Source of the DNA: Gammaproteobacteria bacterium
GTDB taxonomy: Bacteria; Pseudomonadota; Gammaproteobacteria; UBA6429; Thiohalophilaceae
NCBI GenBank assembly: GCA_022712915.1
Contig: JAFLJQ010000040.1
Location: 22,500-86,499 of the forward strand
DNA: 64,000 bases
Direction: 5' to 3'
Shown: positions 35,994 to 45,333 of the stretch, piece by piece
Layout: every line of letters begins with the position of its first letter
Position numbering within the stretch: the first letter of the stretch is position 1
Notes under the pieces: generated by a model
The model's database searches: none
Seen by the model: only the letters and a program-made list of their open reading frames with translations
What the model was told of the DNA's origin: nothing
Program-made: the position numbers and the translations under genes

Positions 35994-36539
35994 TCACATC
36001 CCCTTCACAGCATAAATGCCATCGGCATTTCGCAAGTAATCTTTGTAGTCCATACCAAAACCAAACAGATAACGGTTGACTGCTTTAAGACCCGTAAAAT
36101 CCGCCTTAATTTCAAATGGCCGGTCTTGTATTTTTTCGACCAACACGGCACTGTATACTTCTTTTGCTCCTTCGGCCTTACAGTACTTAATCAACTCATC
36201 CAGCGTAATGCCTTGATCCAACACATCATCTACAATGACGATCACCCGATCTTCTAGTGAAAAACTGGGTTTAACCAGCCACTTCAATGTACCACCGCTT
36301 GTTTCACCCCTATAGCGGGTCGCGTGGATATAATCTGTCTGTAAGGGAAAATGCAGTCGTGTCATTAAATGACCCATGGGAATAATACCTCCATTGACAA
36401 CACATAACATCAAAGGATTTTTATCGTGCAGCTTGTCGTGCATGGCTTCAGCCATTTCATCAAAGGCCTGGCAAACGTCTTGATTGGAATACAGACAATC
36501 TGCTTCATCAAAAGTTTTTTTAATGTGTGCTACATCCAT
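35994..36539 (-). CDS. hpt: Hypoxanthine phosphoribosyltransferase
   Basis: A 181-residue type I phosphoribosyltransferase converting hypoxanthine (and guanine) plus PRPP to IMP (GMP). The PRPP motif VIVIVDDVLDQGITL near 100 and the flexible-loop and N-terminal segments are intact. It is coupled to the downstream methylthioinosine phosphorylase, giving a two-step salvage route. Confidence 0.94.
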   Translation of the reverse strand: MDVAHIKKTFDEADCLYSNQDVCQAFDEMAEAMHDKLHDKNPLMLCVVNGGIIPMGHLMTRLHFPLQTDYIHATRYRGETSGGTLKWLVKPSFSLEDRVIVIVDDVLDQGITLDELIKYCKAEGAKEVYSAVLVEKIQDRPFEIKADFTGLKAVNRYLFGFGMDYKDYLRNADGIYAVKGM

Positions 36540-36555
36540 TATTTTTTCATCGCAT

Positions 36556-37632
36556 TTATAGCTTATTGGTCAGAGGTTCAGGTAATTCAACCGTTGTCGT
36601 TGGAAAGGCAATTGCCGCACCATGCTGTTCAATAATGGCGTTAACCTTGAACAACACGTCTTGTTTGATCTCGTGAAATTTTTGCCAGTCAGTTGTTTTG
36701 GTAAAAGTATAAATAAAAAAATCCAGAGATGACTCGGCAAATTTGTTAAAGTTTACCATCATGGTTTGTTGCTGATCAATCTCGGGGTGTTGTTGTAACA
36801 TCTGTTTGACGTCATCGAGAATAGTGGGTAAAGATGTAGCATCATCATAGCGCACACCAATGGTTTCATAAATGCGTCGATTGGTCATGCGTGATGGATT
36901 CTCCACCGAAACACTGGTAAACACCGAATTGGGAATATATAGTGGCCGTTTATCAAATGTGCGGATCACCGTTAAGCGCCAGCCAATCTTTTCTACCGTG
37001 CCCTCAATGTTCCGATCAGAAGAACGTATCCAGTCGCCAATAGAAAAAGGTCGATCAAGATAAATCATAATGGCACCAAAGAAATTGGCCAGTAGATCTT
37101 TTGAAGCAAAACCCACCGCCACACCACCAATACCACCAAAGGCCAGCACCGCCGATATATCAAACCCCATAGTCTGCAAAACCACCAGCATGGCGGTAAT
37201 AATGATTGAAATGCGCAATAACTGCGTCACAGCATTGGCCGTGGTACGATCGATTGGCTTACCTTTAACCTCACCCTCGTGCAGGATTTTTTTCTCGACA
37301 AAGCGCACGAAACGGGTCATCGTCCAGGTTACCAGCATAATGATCCCTACTTCGCGGGCCAGAGATGCCACCGTCAAACCAATCAATTGTGCCGCAAAAC
37401 TAATTCCCAATAACCAAATAAGATAACTAAGGGGTTTGCGTACAGCATCAATTGCCACATCATCCCACAGAGTAGCTGTTTTGCTAATTCCAATATGGAG
37501 TCGATTGACAATACGCTTTTGAATAAAATCAATTAATAGCGACAAAAATATAATACCAAACACCTGTAACACCATAGTGTTATTACTACCGATATATTTC
37601 TCAAACCAGATTAAAATATCTTCAACATTCAT
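36556..37632 (-). CDS. MscS-family mechanosensitive channel (YnaI-like)
   Basis: A 358-residue membrane protein with about five transmembrane helices. The pore helix AFGGIGGVAVGFASKDLLAN is followed by RPFSIGDWIRSSDRNIEG and IPNSVFTSVSVEN, the typical beta domain. It differs from the 797-residue channel at 5125 in size and pore sequence, so the cell has at least two tension valves. It lies between nagZ and hpt with gaps of about 15 bases. Confidence 0.92.
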   Translation of the reverse strand: MNVEDILIWFEKYIGSNNTMVLQVFGIIFLSLLIDFIQKRIVNRLHIGISKTATLWDDVAIDAVRKPLSYLIWLLGISFAAQLIGLTVASLAREVGIIMLVTWTMTRFVRFVEKKILHEGEVKGKPIDRTTANAVTQLLRISIIITAMLVVLQTMGFDISAVLAFGGIGGVAVGFASKDLLANFFGAIMIYLDRPFSIGDWIRSSDRNIEGTVEKIGWRLTVIRTFDKRPLYIPNSVFTSVSVENPSRMTNRRIYETIGVRYDDATSLPTILDDVKQMLQQHPEIDQQQTMMVNFNKFAESSLDFFIYTFTKTTDWQKFHEIKQDVLFKVNAIIEQHGAAIAFPTTTVELPEPLTNKL

Positions 37633-37647
37633 GACAAACTGCCTTAA

Positions 37648-38697
37648 TTAAAAATCAAATTCCAAACTCGGGTCTTGCTGATAGCGTTGCAATGCCTCAC
37701 TGGCTGAGCGCCAGCGGTCATTGTTGCGTAATTTATCCCAACTAATTGGATGACGGCCGTGCATACGGGCCAGGCGAACATGACTCACCGGGTCATCATA
37801 TTCACCGAGCCCATTCAGTGCCTGCAATGCTCCTTCACGATTATTACAAATAAGAACCATGTCACAGCCTGCATGCAGGGCAGCTTTTGCCCGGTCGGCA
37901 TAGTTTTCACCCGCTACGCTGGCACCTTTCATGTCCAGGGCATCACTGAAGATTACGCCCTGGAAATTGAGCCGAGTACGCAATACGTCCTTTAACCAGA
38001 ATTCTGAAAAACCCGCGGCATGGGGATCAACCTGATCGTAAATCACATGGGCTGGCATGATCGCCGTTAGATTTTTTTTAATCAACTTTCGAAATGGCGC
38101 TATATCTCTGGCATAAATATCGTCAAAAACACGATGGTCTACCGGCATATCGGTATGTGAATCAGCCGCGATGGCACCATGACCGGGAAAGTGTTTACCC
38201 GTCGCAGCCATACCGGCCTCATGCATGCCTTTTATGAAGGAATGAGTCAGATCAGCGACAATATCGGGGTGGGAATGAAAGGCCCGATCACCAATCACGC
38301 TGCTAACACCGTAATCAAGATCCATAACCGGTGCAAAACTGAAATCAATATCCACAGCACGTAGTTCCACAGCCATTAGCCAACCACAAAGATTGCTCAA
38401 TGAACGCGCCTTGTTTTGATCTTTGTCATACACCTCACCAAAGCTAGCCATGGCCGGGATGCGGGAAAAACCATCTCGAAAGCGTTGCACGCGACCACCT
38501 TCATGATCGACGGCGATCAACAATCGTGGTGTGCGCAAGGCGTGAATATCCCTAACCAGACTTTCCAGCTGTTGCATGGATTTATAGTTACGGGTAAACA
38601 GGATCACACCACCGACTAATGGGTGTTGCAGCACTTGTCTATCTTCATTCGTCAACTCGATGCCTTCAATATCGAGCATTACCGGACCTAGCGACAT
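37648..38697 (-). CDS. nagZ: Beta-N-acetylhexosaminidase
   Basis: A GH3 enzyme of about 349 residues that removes GlcNAc from anhydro-muropeptides in the cytoplasm during cell-wall recycling. The family motif KHFPGHGAIAADSHTDMP and the nucleophile region SDALDMKGA are intact. The Met at 38697 is chosen because GGAG stands 5 bases before it; the frame opens at 38712, where it would overlap the transpeptidase stop. Confidence 0.96.
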   Translation of the reverse strand: MSLGPVMLDIEGIELTNEDRQVLQHPLVGGVILFTRNYKSMQQLESLVRDIHALRTPRLLIAVDHEGGRVQRFRDGFSRIPAMASFGEVYDKDQNKARSLSNLCGWLMAVELRAVDIDFSFAPVMDLDYGVSSVIGDRAFHSHPDIVADLTHSFIKGMHEAGMAATGKHFPGHGAIAADSHTDMPVDHRVFDDIYARDIAPFRKLIKKNLTAIMPAHVIYDQVDPHAAGFSEFWLKDVLRTRLNFQGVIFSDALDMKGASVAGENYADRAKAALHAGCDMVLICNNREGALQALNGLGEYDDPVSHVRLARMHGRHPISWDKLRNNDRWRSASEALQRYQQDPSLEFDF

Positions 38698-38711
38698 GGT
38701 CACTCCATTCA

Positions 38712-39200
38712 TTATTCTGTTATGTAAACGTATGTTCCCACGTTGACGAGATCAAACAATTTCAGTACATCGGCATTACGCATCTTGATGCAGCCATGAG
38801 AGCTTGGGATACCCATCGGATCCTGATCAGGACAACCATGAATGTAAATATAACGTCGCATGGTATCGACCTTGCCGAGTCGATTCTTGCCAGGTTCGGT
38901 GCCACACAACCAAAGTATACGGGAGAGGATCCAGTCCCGTTCTGGCGATTGTTGTTTTAATGCCTGCTGATAGATTTCCCCGGTGGGTCTGCGTCCGATA
39001 AACACGCTATCAACCGGGCAGCCTGCGCCAATTTTAGCACGGATATAATGTTGTCCACGCGGCGTACACTCACTACCCGACTGTTCACCCGAACCATTGC
39101 TTGCCGTTGCCACGGCAACATCCATTACCGTTTGATCACCACGGTAGTAACGTAGCTGTTGTTTTGAAATACTGATTTCGATCAGTTCGCCCTTGGGCAT
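38712..39200 (-). CDS. L,D-transpeptidase (YkuD domain)
   Basis: About 162 residues. The catalytic block reads YIHGCPDQ then SSHGCIKMRNADV, which holds the His and Cys of YkuD enzymes that form 3-3 cross-links or attach proteins to peptidoglycan. No signal peptide is visible, so it may act in the cytoplasm on precursors or the true start may be missed. The Met at 39200 avoids overlap with the CYTH gene. Next to nagZ it fits a cell-wall group. Confidence 0.88.
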   Translation of the reverse strand: MPKGELIEISISKQQLRYYRGDQTVMDVAVATASNGSGEQSGSECTPRGQHYIRAKIGAGCPVDSVFIGRRPTGEIYQQALKQQSPERDWILSRILWLCGTEPGKNRLGKVDTMRRYIYIHGCPDQDPMGIPSSHGCIKMRNADVLKLFDLVNVGTYVYITE

Positions 39201-39204
39201 GTTG

Positions 39205-39678
39205 TTATTCTTTCCAATTTTTATACGGGTTTTTGACCAGGCACACATTATAATAGCGGGGTTCGTCTGAAACTTCCTCTCCTAGCCAGTCAGGTCGGGA
39301 AAATGCTTCGCCTTCATCCGCCAATTCAATTTCGGCAACCAACAGACCGGCATTATCCCCCTTGAACACATCGATCTCCCACTCATGGCCTTCATGTATT
39401 AAATGATAACGGGTCTTGTCGATAATGGGATGTTCACACAGACCGTGCAGTAATGACTCGGCATCCTCCATGGGCAGAGGATACTCATACTCCTGACGTG
39501 TAATACCCAGAGTGGCCCCCTTGATATTCAAAAAAGCCTGCTCGCCCTCGATGCGCACCCTGACAGACGCTGCTTTAGAGCCTATCAAATAAGCCTGTTG
39601 GTAATCCGTCCCGCCATCGGCCTCACCTCGCCAACGGTCATCCTTAATGAGAAACTTGCGTTCGATCTCAATGCCCAT
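39205..39678 (-). CDS. CYTH-domain protein (triphosphate tunnel enzyme)
   Basis: A 157-residue protein beginning MGIEIERKFLI, the EIERKF signature of CYTH/TTM proteins, with alternating charged strands that form the tunnel. Most bacterial members hydrolyse inorganic triphosphate or related compounds; the exact substrate is unknown. Three bases separate it from rlmD. Confidence 0.92.
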   Translation of the reverse strand: MGIEIERKFLIKDDRWRGEADGGTDYQQAYLIGSKAASVRVRIEGEQAFLNIKGATLGITRQEYEYPLPMEDAESLLHGLCEHPIIDKTRYHLIHEGHEWEIDVFKGDNAGLLVAEIELADEGEAFSRPDWLGEEVSDEPRYYNVCLVKNPYKNWKE

Positions 39679-39681
39679 GCT

Positions 39682-41007
39682 CTATTTCCTTTCAAACAGA
39701 GCAATCGATTCGACATGGGCAGTATGGGGAAACATATCCATCACCCCGACCTTTTTTAATGTATAACCGTATTCATTACACAGGATGTCGGCATCCCGCG
39801 CCAGGGTTGCCGGATTACAGGAGACATAGACGATAAGTGGTACTTTCATCTTTTTTAATAGCGGCAGAATACCATCAGCCCCAGTTCTGGCCGGGTCGAG
39901 CAGAATCTTGTTGTATTTCTGTTTCAGCCAAGGCGTTTGCGGATCAACATTAAACAGATCGGCAACATGAAATTCGGTATTGGTGATATGGTTCAGCTCG
40001 GCATTCTGTCTTGCCCGTTCAACCAGAACCTTCTCACCTTCCACGGCAGTAACATGTTCTGCTTGTCTTGCCATGGCAAAGGAAAAATTACCCACACCGC
40101 AAAATAATTCCAGCACCTTATCGTCTTTTTGAAGATCAAGCAGCTCAATCGCCAGTTTGATCATCTTATGATTGATCTCGCTATTAACCTGCACAAAATC
40201 ATTCGGCTCAAAGGCAATATTGACATCATATTCATCGAGTCGATAAATAAGTTTAGGTTCTTCTGGCCATAACGGTGTAATGGAATCTGGTCCTGCCGAT
40301 TGCAGATATAGACAAATATTATGCTGTTTGGCATATTCGGTAAGTTTATCTTTGTCATCATCGGTCAGTTCAACCATATGGCGGAATATCAGGGCGGTTT
40401 GATCGTCACTCACCGCAACCTCAATCTGCGGGATCTTGTCATAACAACTGAGCGAACGAACCAGATCAGCCAGTTGCACCAGATACGGCCCGACCGTGGG
40501 ATATAGAACCTCACAATGTTCCAGCTCAGCAAGATAACCCGAGCCCTTTTCACGAAAGCCCACCAACACCTTTTCTTTTTTATGCACGTACTTGGCACCG
40601 AGGCGCGCCTTACGCCGATAGCCCCAAACCGGCCCGGTCAGTGGAGGCAAGATTTCTTCTGCATTCACCTTACCAATCCGTTGCAGATTATCGAGCAACA
40701 CCTGTTGTTTGATCTTGATCTGCTCAACGGCATCAAGATGTTGCAGGCTACAACCACCACACAGCCCAAAGTGTGCACACTTTGGTTCCACTCGAAGCGG
40801 CGAGGCCTTGAGGATCTCAATGACCTTGCCTTCATCATAACGACGGTGCTGGCGTGTGTATTGAAATGACACTTCCTCCCCGCCCAGCACACCATGAATG
40901 AACACGGTTTTACCATCAATATGCGTCACACCCTTACCATCATGCGTCATGGATTCAATGGTTGTGGTAACGGTATCGACAGGGAGTTTTTTCTTACGAG
41001 GGGACAT
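39682..41007 (-). CDS. rlmD: 23S rRNA (uracil-1939-C5)-methyltransferase
   Basis: About 441 residues. An N-terminal TRAM domain is followed by the 4Fe-4S ligands in CAHFGLCGGCSLQHL, the SAM motif LELFCGVGNFSFA near 300, and the catalytic Cys in VYVSCNPATLARD. It methylates U1939 of 23S rRNA. The frame opens at 41052, but MSPRKKK at 41007 is the natural start. It lies next to cysM, as in Pseudomonas. Confidence 0.96.
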   Translation of the reverse strand: MSPRKKKLPVDTVTTTIESMTHDGKGVTHIDGKTVFIHGVLGGEEVSFQYTRQHRRYDEGKVIEILKASPLRVEPKCAHFGLCGGCSLQHLDAVEQIKIKQQVLLDNLQRIGKVNAEEILPPLTGPVWGYRRKARLGAKYVHKKEKVLVGFREKGSGYLAELEHCEVLYPTVGPYLVQLADLVRSLSCYDKIPQIEVAVSDDQTALIFRHMVELTDDDKDKLTEYAKQHNICLYLQSAGPDSITPLWPEEPKLIYRLDEYDVNIAFEPNDFVQVNSEINHKMIKLAIELLDLQKDDKVLELFCGVGNFSFAMARQAEHVTAVEGEKVLVERARQNAELNHITNTEFHVADLFNVDPQTPWLKQKYNKILLDPARTGADGILPLLKKMKVPLIVYVSCNPATLARDADILCNEYGYTLKKVGVMDMFPHTAHVESIALFERK

Positions 41008-41029
41008 ATAATTTACTTTATTAAAAAGA

Positions 41030-41105
41030 CCTTGTAACGACCAAGACACCAAAGCGCCAAGATAAAATATTCTTTAACTTTGCATTCTTGGTGTCTTGGT
41101 GGTGA
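41030..41105. repeat. Inverted ACACCAAG-type intergenic repeat
   Basis: CCAAGACACCAA and TTGGTGTCTTGG face each other across about 35 bases between rlmD and cysM. Related purine-rich ACAAAG/CACGAAG strings recur at about 25112, 43617, 58412 and 63799. It could act as a transcript-end hairpin. Confidence 0.55.
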
Positions 41106-41123
41106 AATATTTTTTCTCTAAGT

Positions 41124-42017
41124 TTATCCAGCTGGAAATACATTGGTAGACAAATAACGATCACCTCGATCACAAATAATGGTGACTATAATAGCGCTCT
41201 TCTCTCGCGCAGCAACCTTAAGGGCTACGGCGACCGCACCACCCGATGAAATCCCACAAAAGATACCTTCACGGGCGGCCAGTTGACGGGTGGTCTCCTC
41301 GGCATCCTGTTGACCAACATCAAGCATCTCATCGACCCGGCTGGCATCGAATATGGAGGGCAGATATTCCTTAGGCCAGCGACGGATACCTGGGATCTTC
41401 GCCCCCTCTGCCGGTTCAACCCCCACGATCTGGATGGCCGGATTCTGTTCTTTCAAATACCGCGAAGTGCCCATAATGGTACCCGTGGTGCCCATAGCAG
41501 AGACAAAATGGGTGATCTTGCCGTGGGTATCACGCCAAATCTCCGGCCCGGTGCTCTCATAATGGGCCAGCGGATTGTCCTGATTGGCAAACTGATCCAA
41601 CACAAGACCTTTACCCTCTGCCGCCATCTGATCGGCCAAATCTCGTGCCCCCTCGATACTCGCCTCGCCCGAAACCAGCACCAGTTCGGCACCATAGGCC
41701 GCCATGGCAGCCCGGCGTTCCACGGTCATGGTCTCCGGCATTATCAGCACCATCTTATAACCCTTGATCGCCGCAGCCATGGCCAGAGCAATGCCAGTAT
41801 TACCACTGGTCGCCTCAATGAGCGTGTCTCCAGGCTTAATCTGCCCCCGCGCCTCAGCATGCTGAATCATGCTCAGGGCCGGACGATCCTTCACCGATCC
41901 AGCAGGATTATTACCCTCCAGCTTAACCAGTACCGTACTCGACAGCCCCTCGGCTAGACGTTGCAGCCGTACCAGCGGGGTGTTACCAACAAATTGTTCT
42001 ATAGTAGGAAATTCCAT
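41124..42017 (-). CDS. cysM: Cysteine synthase B
   Basis: About 297 residues, a PLP enzyme making cysteine from O-acetylserine and sulfide or thiosulfate. NPAGSVKDRPA carries the PLP Lys, EATSGNTGIALAMAAA binds the cofactor, and GTTGTIMGTSRYLKE and GISSGGAV are typical. The segment RRWPKEYLPSIFD is a CysM marker. Start at MEFPTIEQF (42017); no strong SD. Confidence 0.95.
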   Translation of the reverse strand: MEFPTIEQFVGNTPLVRLQRLAEGLSSTVLVKLEGNNPAGSVKDRPALSMIQHAEARGQIKPGDTLIEATSGNTGIALAMAAAIKGYKMVLIMPETMTVERRAAMAAYGAELVLVSGEASIEGARDLADQMAAEGKGLVLDQFANQDNPLAHYESTGPEIWRDTHGKITHFVSAMGTTGTIMGTSRYLKEQNPAIQIVGVEPAEGAKIPGIRRWPKEYLPSIFDASRVDEMLDVGQQDAEETTRQLAAREGIFCGISSGGAVAVALKVAAREKSAIIVTIICDRGDRYLSTNVFPAG

Positions 42018-42140
42018 AGGTGCTAGTGTAAAGCATTCCGCTGCCTTGACCAATGGGAGAAATTTCTATGCTAGAATCAGACAATAACCATCATCATGAT
42101 CGGGTGAAAAAATTTGCCCACAGCAAAAAATTAATCTGAT

Positions 42141-42488
42141 ATGACTGACGCATTTGACAAACAACAAGCCCTCGAACAGACCGGAAACAATTCCGTCCTG
42201 GCCAAAGACCTGTTTGAAATGCTCATTGCCGAACTCCCCGAGCAAAAAAATAAACTCCAACAAGCCCTCACCGACAACGACCACAAAGCCCTCAGGGATC
42301 ACGCCCACAAAATACACGGCTCAACCGCTTACTGTGGTGTACCTGGCTTGAAAGCTGCAGCATATGATCTTGAGTGTCTTATCAGGGATAAGGTTGAGGC
42401 GAGATTAGTTGATGGTGTAACAAGGGTTGCGGGTGAAATTGATCGGTTAATAGCGGATGGAAAATTGATACTAGCGCAGTTTGATTGA
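42141..42488 (+). CDS. Stand-alone HPt (histidine phosphotransfer) protein
   Basis: A 115-residue four-helix HPt domain. The phospho-His is in LRDHAHKIHGSTAYCGVPG, followed by the amphipathic helix AAAYDLECLI. The sequence closely follows the C-terminal HPt domain of GacS/BarA kinases. It lies beside cysM-rlmD, where Pseudomonas carries gacS, yet no kinase part is present upstream. It may be a remnant of that kinase or a working phosphorelay intermediate. There is no good SD before its ATG. Confidence 0.85.
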   Translation: MTDAFDKQQALEQTGNNSVLAKDLFEMLIAELPEQKNKLQQALTDNDHKALRDHAHKIHGSTAYCGVPGLKAAAYDLECLIRDKVEARLVDGVTRVAGEIDRLIADGKLILAQFD

Positions 42489-42514
42489 TCTCGTTTATTC
42501 CTCATCAAAAAAAA

Positions 42515-42803
42515 TCGTCATTGCGAGGAACTATTTTTGCAACGCGGTAATTTGGCAAACTGCCTGGTTTAACTTTTATGAGACCTTCTCCTTTGGTTAT
42601 TTATACCCTCGGGAGCTATCCTTAATCGTTCAATAGAAAACAACTTGCTATCGGTTATCGAGCAAAGGGAAGATATACCTTCGTGCAACCACCAGCATAA
42701 AATTCAACCGCCGCGATAGTCATTCAAATTAAAATATATATTTAAATCAGCAGATTCATCACGAAATTACTTCGTCGTTAAAAACACTCATCGCAATAAC
42801 AGG
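42515..42803. repeat. Degenerate CGTCATTGCGAG-type inverted repeat pair
   Basis: CGTCATTGCGAGGA near 42519 and a decayed complementary copy (ending CATCGCAATAAC) near 42750-42800 face each other. This resembles the widespread bacterial CGTCATTGCGAGGAGC interspersed repeat. It fills most of the 321-base gene-free stretch 42489-42809; I see nothing else in it. Confidence 0.5.
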
Positions 42804-42809
42804 CGTAAA

Positions 42810-43547
42810 CTACACCCTCGCATCCAGCATAATAGCCTTCATCTCAGCAACAGCATCATACAAACCATAAAACACCGCTCGGGCAATGACTGAATGACCA
42901 ATATTCAATTCCCGAATACCTGGGATTGCAGCTATCTCAGTTACATTGTGATAATCCAGCCCATGCCCGGCATTGACCTGTAACCCTAGACTCTTACCAT
43001 ACTCAACGGCATGAATGATCTTCTGCAGTTGCATATCACGTTCTTTACCCAAAGGTGCACCGGCATAATGGCCGGTGTGGATCTCAACCACAGGTGCACC
43101 ACTCTCAACGGCCGCTTCGAGTTGTTTTTCTTCGGCATCGATAAATAACGAGACTCTTATACCAACATTGGCTAAACGGGCACAGGCATCTTTGATCTTT
43201 TGCGGTTGCCCGGCAACATCCAGGCCACCTTCTGTCGTTAGTTCTTCACGCCGTTCCGGCACCAGACAACAATCATGCGGCTTGATACATGAGGCAATGT
43301 TGATCATTTCTTCGGTGACGGCCATTTCCAGATTCATTCTCGTCTGTAGCATACCTATCAAAATTTCTACATCCCGATCCTGGATATGACGCCGGTCTTC
43401 TCTAAGGTGCAGGGTGATACCATCGGCACCGGCCTGCTCGGCAATTAAGGCGGCCTGTGCCGGTTCAGGATAGCGTGTGCCACGGGCCTGACGAATAGTG
43501 GCCACATGGTCAATATTTACGCCGAATAATATTTCAGAAGACATCAA
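42810..43547 (-). CDS. pdxJ: Pyridoxine 5'-phosphate synthase
   Basis: A 245-residue TIM barrel forming pyridoxine phosphate from deoxyxylulose phosphate and 3-amino-1-hydroxyacetone phosphate. [19 protein letters not shown] at the N terminus and [12 protein letters not shown] near 190 are diagnostic. It ends the lepA-rnc-era-recO-pdxJ series, separated from recO by about 165 bases holding a short decayed repeat. Confidence 0.97.
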   Translation of the reverse strand: MMSSEILFGVNIDHVATIRQARGTRYPEPAQAALIAEQAGADGITLHLREDRRHIQDRDVEILIGMLQTRMNLEMAVTEEMINIASCIKPHDCCLVPERREELTTEGGLDVAGQPQKIKDACARLANVGIRVSLFIDAEEKQLEAAVESGAPVVEIHTGHYAGAPLGKERDMQLQKIIHAVEYGKSLGLQVNAGHGLDYHNVTEIAAIPGIRELNIGHSVIARAVFYGLYDAVAEMKAIMLDARV

Positions 43548-43712
43548 TAGTTTTCTCCTTCAGATTGTAAAGTAAGTGACACAATTTTAATTATGTGGTG
43601 TTTATTTTTTTATTAAAAAAACGTAGAGGACACAGAGCATGTATTTCTATTTATTTTCGACCTGCTCATACATTGCGTACCTACGTAACCTCCCCCGTAG
43701 TTAATGCCTTCT

Positions 43713-44438
43713 TTAGAGCACCTTTTGCATCGCCAACTCACGACTCCGCAGGGGTTTGTCTCCTAACTGATGTGCAATAACGGCACGCATCAGTTGTTTG
43801 GCCTGTTTTAAATGAAGGGCTTCAACCAACGACCCATCCTTAATGGCAAGCAAGGTCTGACCATTAATCAGGACACCCTGTTGTTGATCTGATGTTTTAT
43901 CAATCTTTACCGGGCCACGTTCAATATAATAACAATAACAGGCCTCGGTTTGTATTGCTTCACCCGTTTCCACATCATGATCGAGGACCAAACCATAACC
44001 GGTCTCTTGTAACAAATAAAACTCAAATCGACGTAGCACTGCTTCAAGATGCTCATCTTTCACTAGTATACAGAGCGTTTCATGGTAAATATCAAACAAA
44101 ATCTGATGAGGGTCGTGGCGTTGCAATAAACGGGTCAGTAATTCATTGAGATAAAAACCCGAGATAAGTTGTGAACCATTTATATCCAACGCCGCTTGAG
44201 GTTGTTCAGCATCGGTGAGGGTCATCAAATCACCTTTGCCGCTCCAGGAGAGCATCAACAAACCAAAGGGTTGTAACAAACCATTAAATTTTGATTTGGC
44301 CTGTTTGGCCCCTTTGGCCACGGCACCGATGCGACCATGAGTGCGGGAAAAGATATCGACTAACAGGCTAGTATCACGATAAGGACGGCTATGCAGAATA
44401 TAAGCAAGTTCAAGATTGACTTTATGACTTGAGATCAT
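43713..44438 (-). CDS. recO: DNA repair protein RecO
   Basis: About 241 residues. The N-terminal OB fold (YILHSRPYRDTSLLVDIFSRTHGRIGAVA, read as shorter pieces AYILHSRPYRDTS and THGRIGAVAKGAK) and a helical C-terminal domain match RecO, which loads RecA with RecR on gapped DNA. It lacks the zinc-finger Cys set of some members, as is usual in gammaproteobacteria. The Met at 44438 overlaps the era end by 17 bases; the frame opens at 44474. Confidence 0.93.
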   Translation of the reverse strand: MISSHKVNLELAYILHSRPYRDTSLLVDIFSRTHGRIGAVAKGAKQAKSKFNGLLQPFGLLMLSWSGKGDLMTLTDAEQPQAALDINGSQLISGFYLNELLTRLLQRHDPHQILFDIYHETLCILVKDEHLEAVLRRFEFYLLQETGYGLVLDHDVETGEAIQTEACYCYYIERGPVKIDKTSDQQQGVLINGQTLLAIKDGSLVEALHLKQAKQLMRAVIAHQLGDKPLRSRELAMQKVL

Positions 44439-45333
44439 CGCTGTAACCAAGGCTGTGCAAGGCCCGCTCATCATCGGACCAGCCTTGTTTAACCTTTACC
44501 CAGAGTTCGAGGTGCACACGGTGTTCAATAAGTTTTGATATGTCGATCCTTGATTGCCTGCCGATTTCTTTCAGACGTTCACCATCTTTGCCAATCACGA
44601 TACCCTTTTGGTTATCTCGCTCGACCCAAATGATAGCATGGATCAAGGTTTGCTCATTGTCCGGTTTGTACTGTTCGATCTCCACTGTCAGATTATACGG
44701 CAGTTCCTGGTTTAATGTGCGCGTCAGTTTTTCACGAATAATTTCCGCCGCAAGAAAACGTACACTCCTGTCCGTGACTTGATCTTCATCGAAAAAAGGT
44801 TGGCCCTCGGGCAGGTGTTTAGCAATAACCTGTTCAATCTCTTTCAGATTGACATTCTTCAGTGCTGAAATAGGTAGCACATCGACAAAGTCCATCTTTT
44901 GATTCATCTCGGCAAGAAAGGGTAACAGACGGCCCTTATCCATTAGGCGATCGACTTTATTGATGGCCAAAATAACGGGCACATCCAGGGTCTTTATCTT
45001 CTCCAGTACTTTGGCATCATCTTCAGTAAAACTGACCGCCTCGATCAAAAAAATAACCACATTCACATCATTCAGGGTACTGGACGCAGCACGATTGAGA
45101 TAACGACTCATGGCATGTTTTCCACCCTGATGAATACCGGGTGTATCAACAAAGATAAACTGAGCCTCATCGGTCGTTTTTATGCCCAGAATACGGTGCC
45201 GTGTGGTCTGTGGTTTGTGGGAGGTGATACTGATCTTTTGACCGATCATATGATTCAACAAGGTGGACTTGCCGACATTGGGCCGACCGATCAAACCGAT
45301 ATAACCACAACGATAATTCACTTTTTCATTCAT
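44422..45333 (-). CDS. era: GTPase Era
   Basis: A 303-residue GTPase that assists 16S rRNA maturation and 30S assembly. G1 GRPNVGKSTLLN, G3 DTPGIHQ and G4 NKVD are intact, followed by a C-terminal KH RNA-binding domain (IVIGKDGERLKEIGRQSR). It overlaps rnc by 4 bases and recO at the other end. Confidence 0.98.
   Translation of the reverse strand: MNEKVNYRCGYIGLIGRPNVGKSTLLNHMIGQKISITSHKPQTTRHRILGIKTTDEAQFIFVDTPGIHQGGKHAMSRYLNRAASSTLNDVNVVIFLIEAVSFTEDDAKVLEKIKTLDVPVILAINKVDRLMDKGRLLPFLAEMNQKMDFVDVLPISALKNVNLKEIEQVIAKHLPEGQPFFDEDQVTDRSVRFLAAEIIREKLTRTLNQELPYNLTVEIEQYKPDNEQTLIHAIIWVERDNQKGIVIGKDGERLKEIGRQSRIDISKLIEHRVHLELWVKVKQGWSDDERALHSLGYSDDLKS

Noticed and set aside
42066..42317. 83-residue minus-strand frame opposite the HPt gene
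   Set aside because: Antisense to a clear HPt domain and without family resemblance.
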